A DNA stretch of 64,000 nucleotides from assembly GCA_009760885.1 (NCBI GenBank), contig CM019701.1:39425515-39489514 (forward strand), given 5' to 3'. The notes beneath the pieces are model-generated. The model was not told the DNA's origin and ran no database searches. It saw only the letters and a list, made by a program, of their open reading frames with translations. This document shows, in pieces, positions 46,037 through 57,499 of the stretch. This stretch comes from Achatina immaculata (Eukaryota; Mollusca; Gastropoda; Stylommatophora; Achatinidae). Numbering within the stretch: position 1 is the stretch's first letter; each line of letters begins with the position of its first letter. Made by a program: the position numbers and the translations under genes.

Positions 46037-46510
46037 GAAAGGACCACCTTGTTGATCATGGTATCTTCCTTTTTTTTTAGACGACGAAAACAACAGGCCG
46101 TGACCCAGTGGTACTGTAAACCGGGTCTATCCGTAACGAGAAGTGCAGGGCAGGTCTCAAGCATTTCTTTTAATTAAAAAATAACGAGGCTTGTGTTTAA
46201 CCAAAGGGCACGTTGATCAGGGTACCTGCCAAGAGGACACTTTGACCTCAGCCACTTTGATTTTTTTTGTGTGTTTTAGACGTCGAAAACAACAGGCCGT
46301 GACCCGGTGGTACTGCACGCCGGGTCCACCCGTGATGAGACGTAGATCCTGCTCCCAGCATTCAATGTGCAGGGTATCTTGAACATATCACTTTGTTCAA
46401 AAATAACGACTCTTTTGTTTTAACCAAAGGGCATGATGATCAGGGTACCTGCCAAGAGGACACTTTGACCTCAGCCACTTTGATCTTAGCCAAAAGGCCG
46501 AGATTTCAGA
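46037..46510 (-). ncRNA. Tandem U2-snRNA-like pseudogene copies
   Basis: The minus strand from about 46505 reads CTCGGCCTTTTGGCTAAGAT then CAAAGTG, the conserved 5' segment of U2 snRNA. Further on GGCGTGCAGTACCACCGGGT resembles the U2 3' stem (TTGCAGTACC and following). Between them the sequence is diverged and includes a duplicated GGCTAAGATCAAAGTG-like piece. Related blocks repeat at roughly 200-230-nt spacing (46276 and 46077), losing the exact 5' segment. It is therefore a degenerate tandem derived from U2 or a U2-like repeat, not a working snRNA gene. No upstream PSE was recognised. Confidence 0.5.
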
Positions 46511-46514
46511 ACTG

Positions 46515-47425
46515 GCATTGTAAATATGTACCTACTTTAAGAATCTTTTATTTTTGTTGGTATTGACCCCTGGATACCATTACTTAATAGCTGAAGAATG
46601 TACTGCAAAAGCCAACGTGATAATCTATAAATGAAAAGAGACTGCGGCCAAGGAGGGGAGTGTTTCTAATATCTTGTGCAAAATAAGCGAAGTTGAAAAA
46701 AAAAAAAATTGTTTATTATGAAGTCGTTTCATGAACCCGACTTAATTTTTTATAATCTCCCTTAGTTGCCAGGAACAGCGGCGAGCTAAATATTATCCTG
46801 TCGCCATAACATGACCTATATTTAGTACAAGCAGGCAGGGTCTCACTGAGAAAGGATTGCTTGGGGAGGGGCATTTTCCTCTGTCCTTGCGTCTTAGAAA
46901 CCGGCGTCAACGTATGCCATAGCAGCGTTGTTTAGATACGAGGTTGTATAGACTTCTATTCATCACGTGCTCTTTTTCACACACATGATTGTGAATGCTA
47001 AAGGAACTATCTGAAAAGACCTTATGTGTTAGAGAAATCTTCGTGCAGATTTTGGAGTCTTGGAATGATACCGCTAACGAAAAAGAGAAAGTTCAGAAGA
47101 AGTCATGAGCCTTTACCACCAGGGGAGTGGGCTGAGGTAGATATGGTAACGATTACAAACTGATACTGTCTGACACACAAATGCCTGATACTCGCAGAAG
47201 AAGAAGATTGGTGCGTTTGATGAAACAGGAAAAGAAAAGGATTCGTGATTTATAATGTAGGGCTCTGTGCTGCAATTCTAGATTACTTGAAGATTTCTAG
47301 ATTATTTCCAAATTCTAGATTGCTTGAAGATTGAGGCAAAATGGCTCTAGTAAAGTAGACATATCTGCTGGAAAATGAGAGAATATAAATAATGGCTCAG
47401 GAGTCAAACTAACACACCATGTTTG
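46515..47425. other. Intron sequence, no gene recognised
   Basis: No named repeat. Short open frames have no supporting splice signals. Confidence 0.4.
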
Positions 47426-47429
47426 TCCT

Positions 47430-47545
47430 CTTTTTCTTCTGCATACGAGGTTGGTGGTCAGGCAAGGCAAAGGCCGCAGTCCTCTCCAGATCCTGATTAG
47501 AACCCCAAAGCCTTTGCCCCATGCTCATGTCCTCAGACCACCCCC
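47430..47545 (-). mobile_element. Retroelement 3' end (family H), second copy
   Basis: Matches 45515-45625 through AAAGGCTTTGGGGTTCTAAT, CAGGATCTGGAGAGGACTGC and the CGTATGCAGAAGAAAAAG end, with a (GAA)-type tail. Confidence 0.6.
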
Positions 47546-47689
47546 ACCCACCCAAATATCTTCCAGTTGTATGACACCTTTCTCTCCATATAACATAAAC
47601 AGTGACTAGGCAGGGGGGGAATAGTGAGATGACAATAGCTTCTTTTGTTTTTTGACAAATTTTCTCTGTCTTCCCTGACTCTGTCTAGC

Positions 47690-48560
47690 CTCATTATCAG
47701 CTTGATGTTCTAACTCTTACCTGACTCTGTCTAGCCTCATTATCAGCTTAATGTCCTAACTGACTCTGTCTAGTCTCATTATTAGCTTAATGTCCTACCT
47801 GACTCTGTCTAGTCTCATTATTAGCTTGATGTCCTAACTCTTATCTGACTCTGTCTAGCCTCATTACCTGCTTGCTGTTTTAACTCTTATCTGACTCTGT
47901 CCAGCTTCATTACTTATTACCTATTTGATGTCCTAACTCTTACTTGACCATGTCTAGTCTCATTACCTGCTTATGTCCTAACTCTTATCCGACTCTGTCC
48001 AGCCTCATTACCTGCTTTATGTTTTAACTCTTACCTGACTCTGTCCAGCTTCATTACCTATTACCTATTTGATGTCCTAACTCTTACTTGACCATGTCTA
48101 GTCTCATTACCTGCTTATGTCCTAACTCTTATCCGACTCTGTCCAGCCTCATTACCTGCTTGATGTTTTAACTCTTACCTGACTCTCTCTAGCCTCATAA
48201 CCTGCTTTATGTTTTAACTCTTTCCTGACTCTGTCTAGCCTCACTATCTGCCTGATGTTTTAACTCCTACCTGACACTGTCTAGTCTCAGTATCTGCTTG
48301 ATGTTTTAACTCTTACCTGACTCTCTCTAGCCTCATTATCTGCTTGATGTTTTAACTCTTACCTGACTCTGTCCAGCCTCATTACCTGCTTGATGTTTTA
48401 ACCTTTATCTGATTCTGTCTAGCCTCATTATCTGTTTGATGTTTTAACTCTTACCTGACTCTCTGTAGCCTCATTTCCTGCTTGTCGTCCTAACTCTTAC
48501 CTGACTTTACCTATCATCATTACTTTCTTGACATCTTATCTCTTATCTGGCTCCATCTAG
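47690..48560. repeat. 46-bp minisatellite, about 19 copies
   Basis: Unit TGACTCTGTCTAGCCTCATT then ATCTGCTTGATGTTTTAACT and CTTACC. It contains a larger duplicated block (47920-48000 repeated at 48050-48130). It directly precedes the Penelope-like element. Confidence 0.94.
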
Positions 48561-48619
48561 CCAAATTATCTGCCTGACGTCGTAGCCAACAGGATCTCTG
48601 TCAGCTACACTACACTCTA

Positions 48620-50420
48620 ACCTGACCCCCGGGAGCATCGCGCACTTTCACAACTCCAGCGCACACGAGACATCGTGATCAAGAATGCAGACAAGGTCGG
48701 GGGGCATTATTTGCTGGAAGAAAGAATTGTACATCCAGGAGACCTTGAGCCAGTTGAGCAGCACATTCTATGCCTTCCCCCCCCCCTCAAGATCCGACTC
48801 TGGCCAACAATCACCAGGTTCGTGACACGATCAACGATCAACGAACTCACCCACAAGACTGGTCTTTCTCCCTCAGCTACTCATCTACACACCCGTGACA
48901 GCTGTTTATGGAAGTCATCCTTTTATCTGCTTCCCAAGATACACAAACCAGGCAACCCAGGAAGGCCCATAGTTTCAGCTTGTTCCTGCCCTATAGAACA
49001 AATCTCTGACTTTCTTGATAGTATCTTTCAACCTCTTGTTACTAGTCTGCCTACGTATCTTAAGGACACGAATCATGCTCTCATTGCTTTTGAGACCATT
49101 ACATTCCTGCACTTACCGCATCTTCACCCTTGATGTAATGTCCTTGTACACATCCATCCCTCGTGATCTCGGACTTCATGCTGTCAAGTTCTTTCTGAAC
49201 ATTAGACACCATCCCTCTATTCCTGTGTCTATTATTATGCGCCTTACACGACTTGTTCTCAAACTCAACTCGTTTGAATTCAATGAGTTGTACTTCGACC
49301 AGTTCAGTGGTGTGGCCATGGGTACCAAAATGGGCCCCAGCTATGCATTTTTGTTCAAGGGTCATTTCGAACACAAGGTTCTAGAATCCTATATAGGTCC
49401 TTTTCCAGCCTTCTATAGACGCTGTATAGACGATGGCATTGGGGTCACATCTATGTCAGAGGAAGACCTTGACAATTTCATTAGTTTCGTTCAGAAGTTC
49501 AATCTTGTCATTTCTTTCACCTCCCATGTCTCTACAACTTCGGCTAACTTTCTCAACATTGCCGTCACTATCAGTCCTACCAGACTTACTACTTCTGTCC
49601 ACTTTAAAACTACGGACTCCCACAACTATCTCTTGTACTCTTCCTCCCACCCCAGATCGTGTAATGATTCTATTCCCTTCTTCCAGCTACTTAGGTTGCA
49701 GCGTTTGTGCACAGAAGATGGCGATTTCCATGATCAAGCTCACCATATGTTAGATTTCTTCCGCCAACGCGGTTATCCAGAATATGTTCTCTCGTCGTCT
49801 TGGAACCGCATCGGTCATGTATCCCGGCAACAGGCCCTCACTCTTAAACCCCTTGTAACTCGGACAGAGTCAAACTGGTACTCACGCACCACCCCCATAG
49901 TTTGGCAGTTAAGAACATACTGTTTCGTCATCTACATCTCCTCCAGACCGAGCCTGATACACGTGAATTCTTTTGGGAACCCCCATTGGCCTACAGACAG
50001 GACAAAAACCTCAGGGACCTATTATTAGTTAGAAGTCGCCTTAAGACGGAGGACTCTTTTTATGGTACCAGACGTTGTAGATGCAACACTTGCCCATTTG
50101 TTATTGAGGCTAACCAGATCTCATTCCTTAAGTCCACGCTATCAGTTCCGGAGGGCTTCACTTGCACTTCATGCAATGTCATTTATGCCATTATATGCAA
50201 TCGTTGCGATATGAAATATAATGGTGAGACTGGTTTACGCTTAGAAGACCGTTTTCGTCAACATCGTAACGATATTTCCAAGAGGGCATGGGCCCCTGTG
50301 GCAAAATGCTTTTGCAAAAGAAACCACAGGGGAAACGTGACATATCTGTTAGTGCAATCCGTTCCTGTTCTTCTGATATATGTTCCCGGAAGGCTCTAGA
50401 ACAGCGCCTTATTTTCTAGG
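48620..50420 (+). mobile_element. Penelope-like retroelement, frameshifted
   Basis: Reverse transcriptase with C-terminal GIY-YIG-type endonuclease. Visible in order: DIVIKNADKVGG, FYLLPKIHKPGNPGRPIVSA, motif A as LDVMSLYTSIP (about 49132), SGVAMGTKMGPSYAFLFKG (about 49305), motif C YRRCIDDGIGV with the catalytic Asp pair (about 49417), SRLKTEDSFYG (about 50032), a Cys pair region RCRCNTCPF, and VIYAIICNRCDMKYNGETGL (about 50175), the GIY-YIG core with YNG in place of YIG. There are two frame breaks, near 49110-49130 and near 49890, and the 5' end is truncated. It is inactive as it stands. It lies antisense in the long intron of the coiled-coil gene. Confidence 0.88.
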
Positions 50421-50920
50421 CCGGCTGTCTCCACCCAGCTGGAATTAACAATATATTTAGCTTCCTTTAAACTTCTTTACATTTCCACCTATTTTCTGTT
50501 ATTTATACTCTTCTTTCTTGTCTTAGCCCCGACCATTTCGCTACATTTCTTCATTCTTCAGTTTCATGTTATCTCCCCACCTTCTTCTCTAGCGGCCTAG
50601 AGTATTTATTGTCTCCTGACCTCTTTCACGAGTCCCGTTTCCTCGCCCCCTCACCCCAACTCGTATCGTTCTCTCCCTTTCACCGCCACTAACATCCGAT
50701 TGGTTCAGTTTGTTTTCCTTTGTGGACTCCCAGCCTTGTCTTTAGGGCACATTCTATTGTACTGTGTACAAGAAGGGATACCACAAAGCTAAGATTTTCA
50801 TTTTTCTTCTTTTATTATTATATGTTGTGTTGTTTTTTTTTTCAATGTAACTCTTGAAAAAGGCTCACGCTGAAATATTGGATATTGTATGTTTTTCATT
50901 ATTTATGTTTTTTTCTCACT
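50420..50920 (+). mobile_element. 3' region of the Penelope-like element
   Basis: Non-coding, AT-rich. CTTGAAAAAGGCTCACGCTG at about 50852, followed by AAATATTGGAT, has the form seen near the 3' ends of such elements. A similar AGCATCTTCTTGAAATATTG occurs at about 51072, perhaps a second, partial end. The exact end is not determined. Confidence 0.5.
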
Positions 50921-51289
50921 TTTCTCACTCCCTCTATCGCTGTAAAACTATAACATACACCTCTATCTACCTGTATTACTAGAACCAGTTTTACTGCAGT
51001 CGTTATCTCTTTTATCTAGTCCTATTACTGTGTTTATATCTTCTTGCGTTTTTATCGCTGTCCTTTGACAAAAGCATCTTCTTGAAATATTGGGTTGCCA
51101 TTGTTTGTTCTACATTTCTACGTGCACGTCTCACTGTTTATTTTGACATTCCTTCTCACCTTTATTTATTTTGTAAAACTATACCAAACACATCTGACTA
51201 TGCCTATTCTTCTAGATTACTTAAATTGCTACAATATGTGAAGATTTTTTTTATTTGGATCATGTGGTAGTAGATTGGAAGGGGAGAAA

Positions 51290-51372
51290 GGTTGAGGGGC
51301 GGGAAGGTAATTGAACAGTGACTTATTAACAGCTTTAGAGGTCTGTGATGTGCAGCATGTTGAGAACCACTG
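51290..51372. mobile_element. hAT-like MITE end fragment
   Basis: Ends TGTTGAGAACCACTG, the usual hAT terminal wording. The other end was not found. Confidence 0.3.
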
Positions 51373-51877
51373 ACTTCAAGATTTACAGAATAGTGAACAC
51401 GGAAGTATATTTTGGAATCTAAAGCACCTGTCAGCTGTAAAGGCTAGGCTGCTAATCAGTCTCTGTGATAGTTCAGTTTGTCCGTCCACTCTGTCATAAC
51501 GGCTACGTAAGCGTCTGAGTTGTTTACTTATTCGCTCTGTACACGCTGAAAGTTTTGTTTTACACTTAAAGATAATTGTTAAGTTGAAGTCGACAGTAAT
51601 TTTACGTTTCTTACAAAATGTCTGCTTGCCTATGGAAATCAATCAACGTTGAATTATTTTTCTTCGTGATTGTGAATTTCTTCCTTTCTAAGTCGAGAAA
51701 AAGTTATATAATTAATAATGGAATATTTTAAATTACTCCTTTTTTTTATATTTTTAAGGAAATTTATGAGCTCAATGAAGCTAGTGGGTTTTATCTATAA
51801 AAAAAATCATAGTTATTTTTTTCCCTCTCATCATAGTTGTGAGGGGTTACAGCTAGTATCCTCATAAAGTGACTAAC

Positions 51878-51983
51878 CTGCTTGCTCGTAGTATTTCGCC
51901 CTAACAGTTCTGGGGTCTCTTCCAGGAACGCGCCTTCTACGATACAACTTTTCCTCCTCCGTTACTACGGGCCTTTGTCGGTC
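51878..51983 (-). CDS. Coiled-coil gene, exon 4
   Basis: The acceptor TGATTTGATCCCTAG is followed in phase 0 by DRQRPVVTEEEKLYRRRRVP, GRDPRTVRAKYYEQA, then G before donor GCAG|GTTAGT, phase 1. 106 nt, 35 residues plus one base. It is very basic. The last residues match those of the alternative exon 33011-33380. It splices over about 20.9 kb to exon 5. Confidence 0.8.
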
Positions 51984-52244
51984 CTAGGGATCAAATCAGC
52001 GTAAATAAGCATTAGGTACACACAAGAACGAGACAAAAGGCAATCTTAGTTTTGCTCTAAACAATCTAAATCGAGTTGTAGATAGTTCTAGTACAAATAT
52101 GTTTTGTCGTCCATCTCTAGCTGTGTGTGTGTGAGTGTGTGTGTGAGCAAGTAGTCGGCCAGTTTGAAAATATGACGTCAGAGACTAGATCAAAGATGGC
52201 CACTCCCTTGGAAGCATGCATGGAGAAGAACAAGTTTTAAGTTA

Positions 52245-52875
52245 TTCGTTTCTTGGGCAGTGAAAGGTGAGAAACTTGCAGACATTCATTGCAGAATGAA
52301 GAGGCAGTATGGGGACATTGTATGTTGCTTCAACAGGTATATGAATACATTTGGAAGATTACAAATTGGCGGATGCGACTCACTTAGTCGGCTTCACATA
52401 GAAAATAGGCCTGACGCTAATGCTGAAGTGGAACCAATTGATACGGGAAAACGAGCGTGTAACAATCTATAAACTGGCTAAAGAACTGAACATTTGTCAT
52501 GAAGTGCTGCAGTACCGACAATTCTCCTTCAGATAGATGTCAGTACAGCTTACTCCAGATCTGAAAGAACTCGCGAGGATGTTTGTGAAACTCTTCTTAA
52601 GCTGAAAGATCCTGCATGTTCATCCGACCTCGCACCACGTTGTTATCATGTGTCTGAATCATTAAAGGAAGCACTTGGTAGGAAGAAGGTCAGTACGAGC
52701 GAAGAGATCACAGAGACAGTGCAGAGTTGGCTACTTGGTTAGTCAGTAGATCTTTTTCCTCTAAGATATCCAGAAATTAGTGAAGCGGTGGCAGACATGC
52801 ACTGAACGTTGAGAGGACAATGTTGAAGTGTGTTAAAGAGTTTCCAGTCATGTTTGTACAATCAATTCAAATTAA
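52245..52875 (+). pseudogene. Degenerate mariner-like transposase
   Basis: In shifting frames the + strand encodes KLADIHCRMKRQYGD (helix-turn-helix start), TIYKLAKELNICH, then SSDLAPRCYHVSESLKEALG followed by RKKVSTSEEITETVQSWL. The last part corresponds to the PDLAPxDYHLFxxLK motif near the third catalytic acid of mariner-like transposases. Stops and deletions throughout. A second N-terminal fragment is at 28285-28475. Confidence 0.68.
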
Positions 52876-52929
52876 AAATATATTAAAAATAATAAAGTCA
52901 CATTTCACGTTTGACTCACGCTCGAGTAT

Positions 52930-52943
52930 ATATATATATATAA
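52930..52943. repeat. (TA)n tail
   Basis: Short TATATA run just beyond the family C retroelement 3' end, and probably its tail. Confidence 0.6.
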
Positions 52944-52964
52944 TCATCTTACATCCTTCCCGTG

Positions 52965-53690
52965 CCGTTAAACGTCACATAGGGCTCGCGTGGTAGTTCG
53001 CCAGGCTTTCCTGTTTCCTGCGAGCTTTTCAACCTCACCAAAGGATGTTATGCCCACTAAACTGGCCTCTCTTAACAATGTCCTCCTTAGAGCTAAAAGT
53101 GGTCGACCTGTTTTTTTCTTCGGCCTGTTGTGTTCCACTTGATAGTTTGTTCTTTTGGGATTCTCTGACTGTTTCTTCTCATCACGGGACCGACATATGT
53201 CCATCTTTTCCTTATCACCCATGAGATAAGTTATTGTTTGCTCATCTGCCTTATCTCTACGTTGTTCTTGAGTTCGTTCCACTCTATACCGAGTATTTTC
53301 CTCAGGCATTTGTTTACAAAAGAGTCTAATTTGTTGTCTATTTTTTTTTAGTTGATTTCCAGTTTTCACATGCATAAATGAGGGTGGATATTACATTTGA
53401 ATAGAATAGTCTTAACTTGGTTTTTGTGCATATAACTTTTGAATGACATATGTTCTAAATATTCTTGAAGGTCAATGCTGTTTTTGCAATTCTAATTTTA
53501 ACTTTCTGTCTGGTGTCACCATCCTGGTCTATGTAGCTGTCGAGGTATGCAAGTTGTTTTACTTCTTCAACAGCTGTCCCTTCTACGTATATGTTTATTC
53601 GTGATTAGTTAGAAGTTTCATTGTTTTTTGTTTTTGTTTTTTCCTTGTTAATTTTATGTCCTATTTTATTAGCCAGTAAAGACAAGGTAT
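52965..53690 (-). mobile_element. Non-LTR retrotransposon C-terminal region (family C)
   Basis: The minus strand encodes VEEVKQLAYLDSYIDQDGDT and RQKVKIRIAKTALTFK (post-reverse-transcriptase region), then KKTGRPLLALRRTLLREASL and SFGEVEKLAGNRKAWRTTTR with ALCDV and stop. The 3' UTR CGGCACGGGAAGGATGTAAG is shared with 13430-13525. Confidence 0.72.
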
Positions 53691-54187
53691 CTTAATATAT
53701 GAGAAGGTGATGAGCTGCTAAGGAAGAGAAGGTGCTAAGCTGCTAAGAGAGAGGGTGCTTTGGGAGAGAAGGTGCTAGCTGCTAAGGGAGAGAAGGTGCT
53801 AAGGGAAAGAAGCTGCTAAGGGAGAGAAGGTGCTAAGGTAGAGAAGGTGCTAAGGTAGAGAAGGTGCTAAAAGAGAGAAGGTGCAAAGGGAGAGAAAGTG
53901 GTAAGGAAGAGAAGGTGCTGAGCTGCTAAGAGAGAGAAGGTGCTAAGCTGCTAAGGAAGAGAAGATGCTAAGGGAGATAAAGTGCTAAAGGAGAGAAAGT
54001 GCTAAGGGAGAGAAGATACTAAAGTAGAGAAGCTGCTAAAGGAGAGAAGCTGCTAAGGGAGAGAAGATGCAGAGAGAGAGAGAGAGAGAAGAGAGAAGAG
54101 AGAGAGAGAGAGAGAAGGTGCTAAGGAAGATAAAGTGCTAAAGGAGAGAAGCTGCTAAGTGAGAGAAAATGCTAAGGGAGATAAGGT

Positions 54188-54228
<41 letters not shown>

Positions 54229-54660
54229 GGTAAGGGAGATAAAGTGCTAAAAGAGAGATACTGCTAAAAGAGAGAAGGTGCTAAGGAAGAGAAGGTGCTA
54301 AGTTACTAACGGAGAGAAGGTGCTAACGGAGAAAAGGTGCTAAGCTGCTAAGGGAGAGAAGGTAGTAAGTGAAAGAGGCCACTAAGGGAGAGAAAGTGCA
54401 AAGAAAGAGAAGGTGCTAAGGGAGAGAAGGTGCTGAGCTGCTAGACAAAGAAGGTACTAAGCTGCTAAGGGAGAGAAAGTGTTAAACTGCTAAGGAAGAG
54501 AAGCTGTTAAGGGAGAGAAGGTGCTAAGCTGCAAAGGGAGAGGGTGCTAAGGAAGAGAAGGTGCTAAGCTACTAAGGAAGAAAAGGTACTAAGCTGCTAA
54601 AGGAGAGAAGGTTCTAAGGGAAAGAAGGTGCTAAGGGAGAGAAGATGCTAAGAGAGAGAA
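53690..54660. repeat. Degenerate GCTAAGGGAGAGAAGGT minisatellite with (GA)n
   Basis: Some 50 irregular 16-19-bp units (GTGCTAAGGGAGAGAAG) with two GA-dinucleotide runs (54071-54115, 54195-54223). It ends about 165 nt downstream of the exon 3 donor. Confidence 0.92.
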
Positions 54661-54824
54661 GCTTTACTTGAAATCTTTCTAGATTTCACACTGGTCCTAG
54701 AACGGAATGTTGAATGGAAGTTATACTGTGTAAACAAGCAACACTCAGGCCATTAATTAAAACAAAATGTTATCTAACATGGCGTTTGGGAGATTATGTT
54801 GTTTTAATGTTTGTAGTTTCTTAC

Positions 54825-56271
54825 CCTTTTGTTGTTTTTCTCTTGTCTGAGCAATAAAAGTCTTCTCCTTTTCTCGTAGTCGGTTTCCTTCTGTACGTCG
54901 GCCTTCTTCTTTTTCTTCTTTTTCTTGTCGACTCCTGGTTTAGTTTTCTTTCTTTTCTTTCCGTCTTCACTTTCAGAGTCGCTCGATGACGACGACGACG
55001 ACGATGATGAAGACGATGATGATGATGATGATGACGAGCTATCCTTTTTCTTTTCCTTCGTCGTATCCTTTTTGTCTTCTTCCTGGTAGATAACAACTTT
55101 ATCTTCGACGATATATGTCATGTATGTTTCTACTCGTTTCTCTTCTTTCTTTTGTACCGGAGCTTCGTACGTCACAACTTTTTCTTCCTGTTGCTGGACT
55201 TTTGGCTCTTCCTTTCTCTTAGTTTTCTTTGGGTCTGACTTCTTCCTCAGCTTGCTCGTGTAAAGTTGCGCGATAATCGGTTCCCTTCTGTCGTCTTTTC
55301 TCCTTGGCGTTTCTGGATCTCTCCGAGGAAGGTAATCCTCTTCCTTGGTCTCCTTTCTCTCTGGTTCTTTATGTACTTTGACTTCCTCCTTCTGTGGCGT
55401 CATCTGCTGTTCTTTCTTCTGATCTCTAGGAATTGTCTTAGTCTTCAGATTTGACTGGTACGGGTGGAGAATAATTGGTTCCTTTGTGTCTTCCTTTCTC
55501 ACTGCCTTCTCCTGTTCTCGAGGTGTTTCTTCTTTGACCTGTGTCTTCACCTGCTTCACGTCTTCTCTTGGCTTGGCCTCCTCCTTTGGCTTATCCTTGC
55601 TTGGCTCTTGTTTCTTCTGAAGTTTGGACTGATAGGCTTCGGTAATAACGGGATCCAGTTTTGTGTCGTCTTTTCTTACTGGGTTTTCCTTCTCCCTTGG
55701 AGGTAGGTTCTCTTTGTCCGCGTCGTCTTTCTTCTGGACTTTTGGCGCTGGTTTCGCCTCTTCTGTTCTCTGCTCTCTTAAGGGATCTTGTTTCTTCCTT
55801 AGCTGAGACTGGTAGGGATCAGTTATAATGGGTTCCATTCCGTCACCCTTTCTCACCGGTGTTTCCTTTTCTCTAGGAGGATATTTATCATCTTGCACTT
55901 CCCTGATGGGCTCTTGCCTCTCCTCTCTCGGAGGCGGTTTTCTCTCTTCCTGTGGCTTATTTTTGACTGGGTCCTCCTTCTGCCTCAGCTGGGACTGGTA
56001 GGGCTCAGATATTAGTGGGCGCTTGTCTTCGTTTTTACTTATTGGCTTTTCCTTACTCCTTTGGTCTAAGTAGTTGTCTTTCTCTTGGTTTCTGGTCTCC
56101 CTTCGCTCTTCTCTTGGCGGCGGTTGGTTCTCTTTGTCTCTTTCTGGTTCTCTTCTTTTCTTCAGATTTGACTGATATGGGTCAGAAACTACTGCTTGTG
56201 GCTTGCCGCCCTCTCTCACTGGTCTTTCTGGATCTATTCTGACGTCCTTCTCTCTTGGCGGTTCTTTGCGT
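54825..56271 (-). CDS. Coiled-coil gene, exon 3 (PYQS-repeat exon)
   Basis: The acceptor TACTGTTGTAAACAG is followed by A, completing Arg (AG|A) from exon 2. The exon is 1447 nt, 482 whole codons, with donor AAAGG|GTAAGA, phase 0. It contains six copies of a motif centred on DPYQSQLRKK (VVSDPYQSNL, LISEPYQSQL, IITDPYQSQL, VITEAYQSKL, IILHPYQSNL, IIAQLYTSKL), spaced about 60 residues apart by Lys/Glu/Pro/Arg-rich linkers with PPREKE-like pieces. After these come about 22 serines, DSESEDGKKRKK (typical casein kinase 2 context), a Lys run and a helical end. The region is surely disordered. A linear binding motif repeated for avidity is a reasonable inference. The family is unknown to me. Confidence 0.87.
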
Positions 56272-56439
56272 CTGTTTACAACAGTAGTAAAGTTAATATA
56301 CATAAATGTCATAAATTTTAATATATTAAACACAGTTACATAAATGAAACATTCTGTGCTTGAAAAAAAAACAGCTTACATATGATAATATCGTTTCATT
56401 TGTCATTTATGGAAACTTTTTTTCCTTCTATTTCCCTGG

Positions 56440-56755
56440 AAATGCGAGCTGATTTTTCTTTGCAGCCCATGCAGTGAAGATTTTGAGGCACAACATCGTG
56501 ATTATAGAGGCTATAACCGCTTGAGTGGAGATAAAAAGCGGGGGGGGGGGAGAGGAAGGAATGTGCAGTGCTTCTGTACCAGGTTCCACGACGACCCACT
56601 TCCCCCCTCCCCCCACCACTAGCCAGGCTAAACTTGCTGCTGGAGACATCAACAGAGTGACAGGGCAGTGTCTTGCTCAGCTAAGGTTCGCCAGTACTGA
56701 CACTAGCATGTCAGCTATAGGTCGCTGACTGCAGGATCGTACAGCGTCTTCACCT
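56440..56755. repeat. Dispersed repeat, copy 2 of 3 (diverged)
   Basis: Shares TTTCTTTGCAGCCCATGCAG, ATAAAAAGCG and TGTCAGCTATAGGTCGCTGA with 61250-61560. It is interrupted by a G run at 56541-56550 and C-rich stretches. Confidence 0.5.
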
Positions 56756-57074
56756 CACCTCACCTCACCACCCCCCACCACCCCCACCCCCAAACCAAAA
56801 CAGAAGTATAACAGCCACATCGTGACGGTCAAATATCATTTGTCTCATGTCTAGTCCTTGAGAGCCTGCGAATATGTCTACTTGCTAAGGTCTGCATGCA
56901 TCAAACTCCGTTGGAGTACACGTTCTATAGAATCCATTACATTTCTACAAGAGTGTCCAGAATCTGCAGGGCACTTTGAATTTCTTCTGGTCGAAACCCA
57001 GCACAGTCAATCAGCCGAAATGATGAAGAATAAGTTGAAGACACTGTTGCAAGTCTCTCATAGTCCCCGAGCTG

Positions 57075-57497
57075 CACTTTAACAACATTCTGCTTGTACG
57101 TGGAAACAACATTCTTCTTGTACGTGGAAACAACATTCTGCTTGTACGTGGAAACAACATTCTTCTTGTACGTGGAAACAACATTCTTCTTGTACGTGGA
57201 AACAACATTCTTCTTGTACGTGGAAACAACATTCTTCTTGCACGTGGAAACAACATTCTTCTTGTACGTGGAAACAACATTCTTCTTGTACGTGGAAACA
57301 ACATTCTTCTTGTACGTGGAAACAACATTCTTCTTGTACGTGGAAACAACATTCTGCTTGTACGTGGAAACAACATTCTTCTTGTACGTGGAAACAACAT
57401 TCTTCTTGTACGTGGAAACAACATTCTTCTTGTACGTGGAAACAACATTCTGCTTGTACGTGGAAACAACATTCTGCTTGTACGTGGAAACATGTAA
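57075..57497. repeat. 24-bp minisatellite, about 17.5 copies
   Basis: Unit ACAACATTCTTCTTGTACGT GGAA, very homogeneous. The variants are GCTTG for TCTTG and one GCACG. Because 24 is a multiple of three, all frames are long, and none is supported as coding. Confidence 0.96.
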
Positions 57498-57499
57498 GA

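Noticed and set aside
46190..46500. Functional U2 snRNA gene
   Set aside because: Only the 5' 20-27 nt and part of the 3' stem match. The branch-site region is replaced and internal duplications are present.
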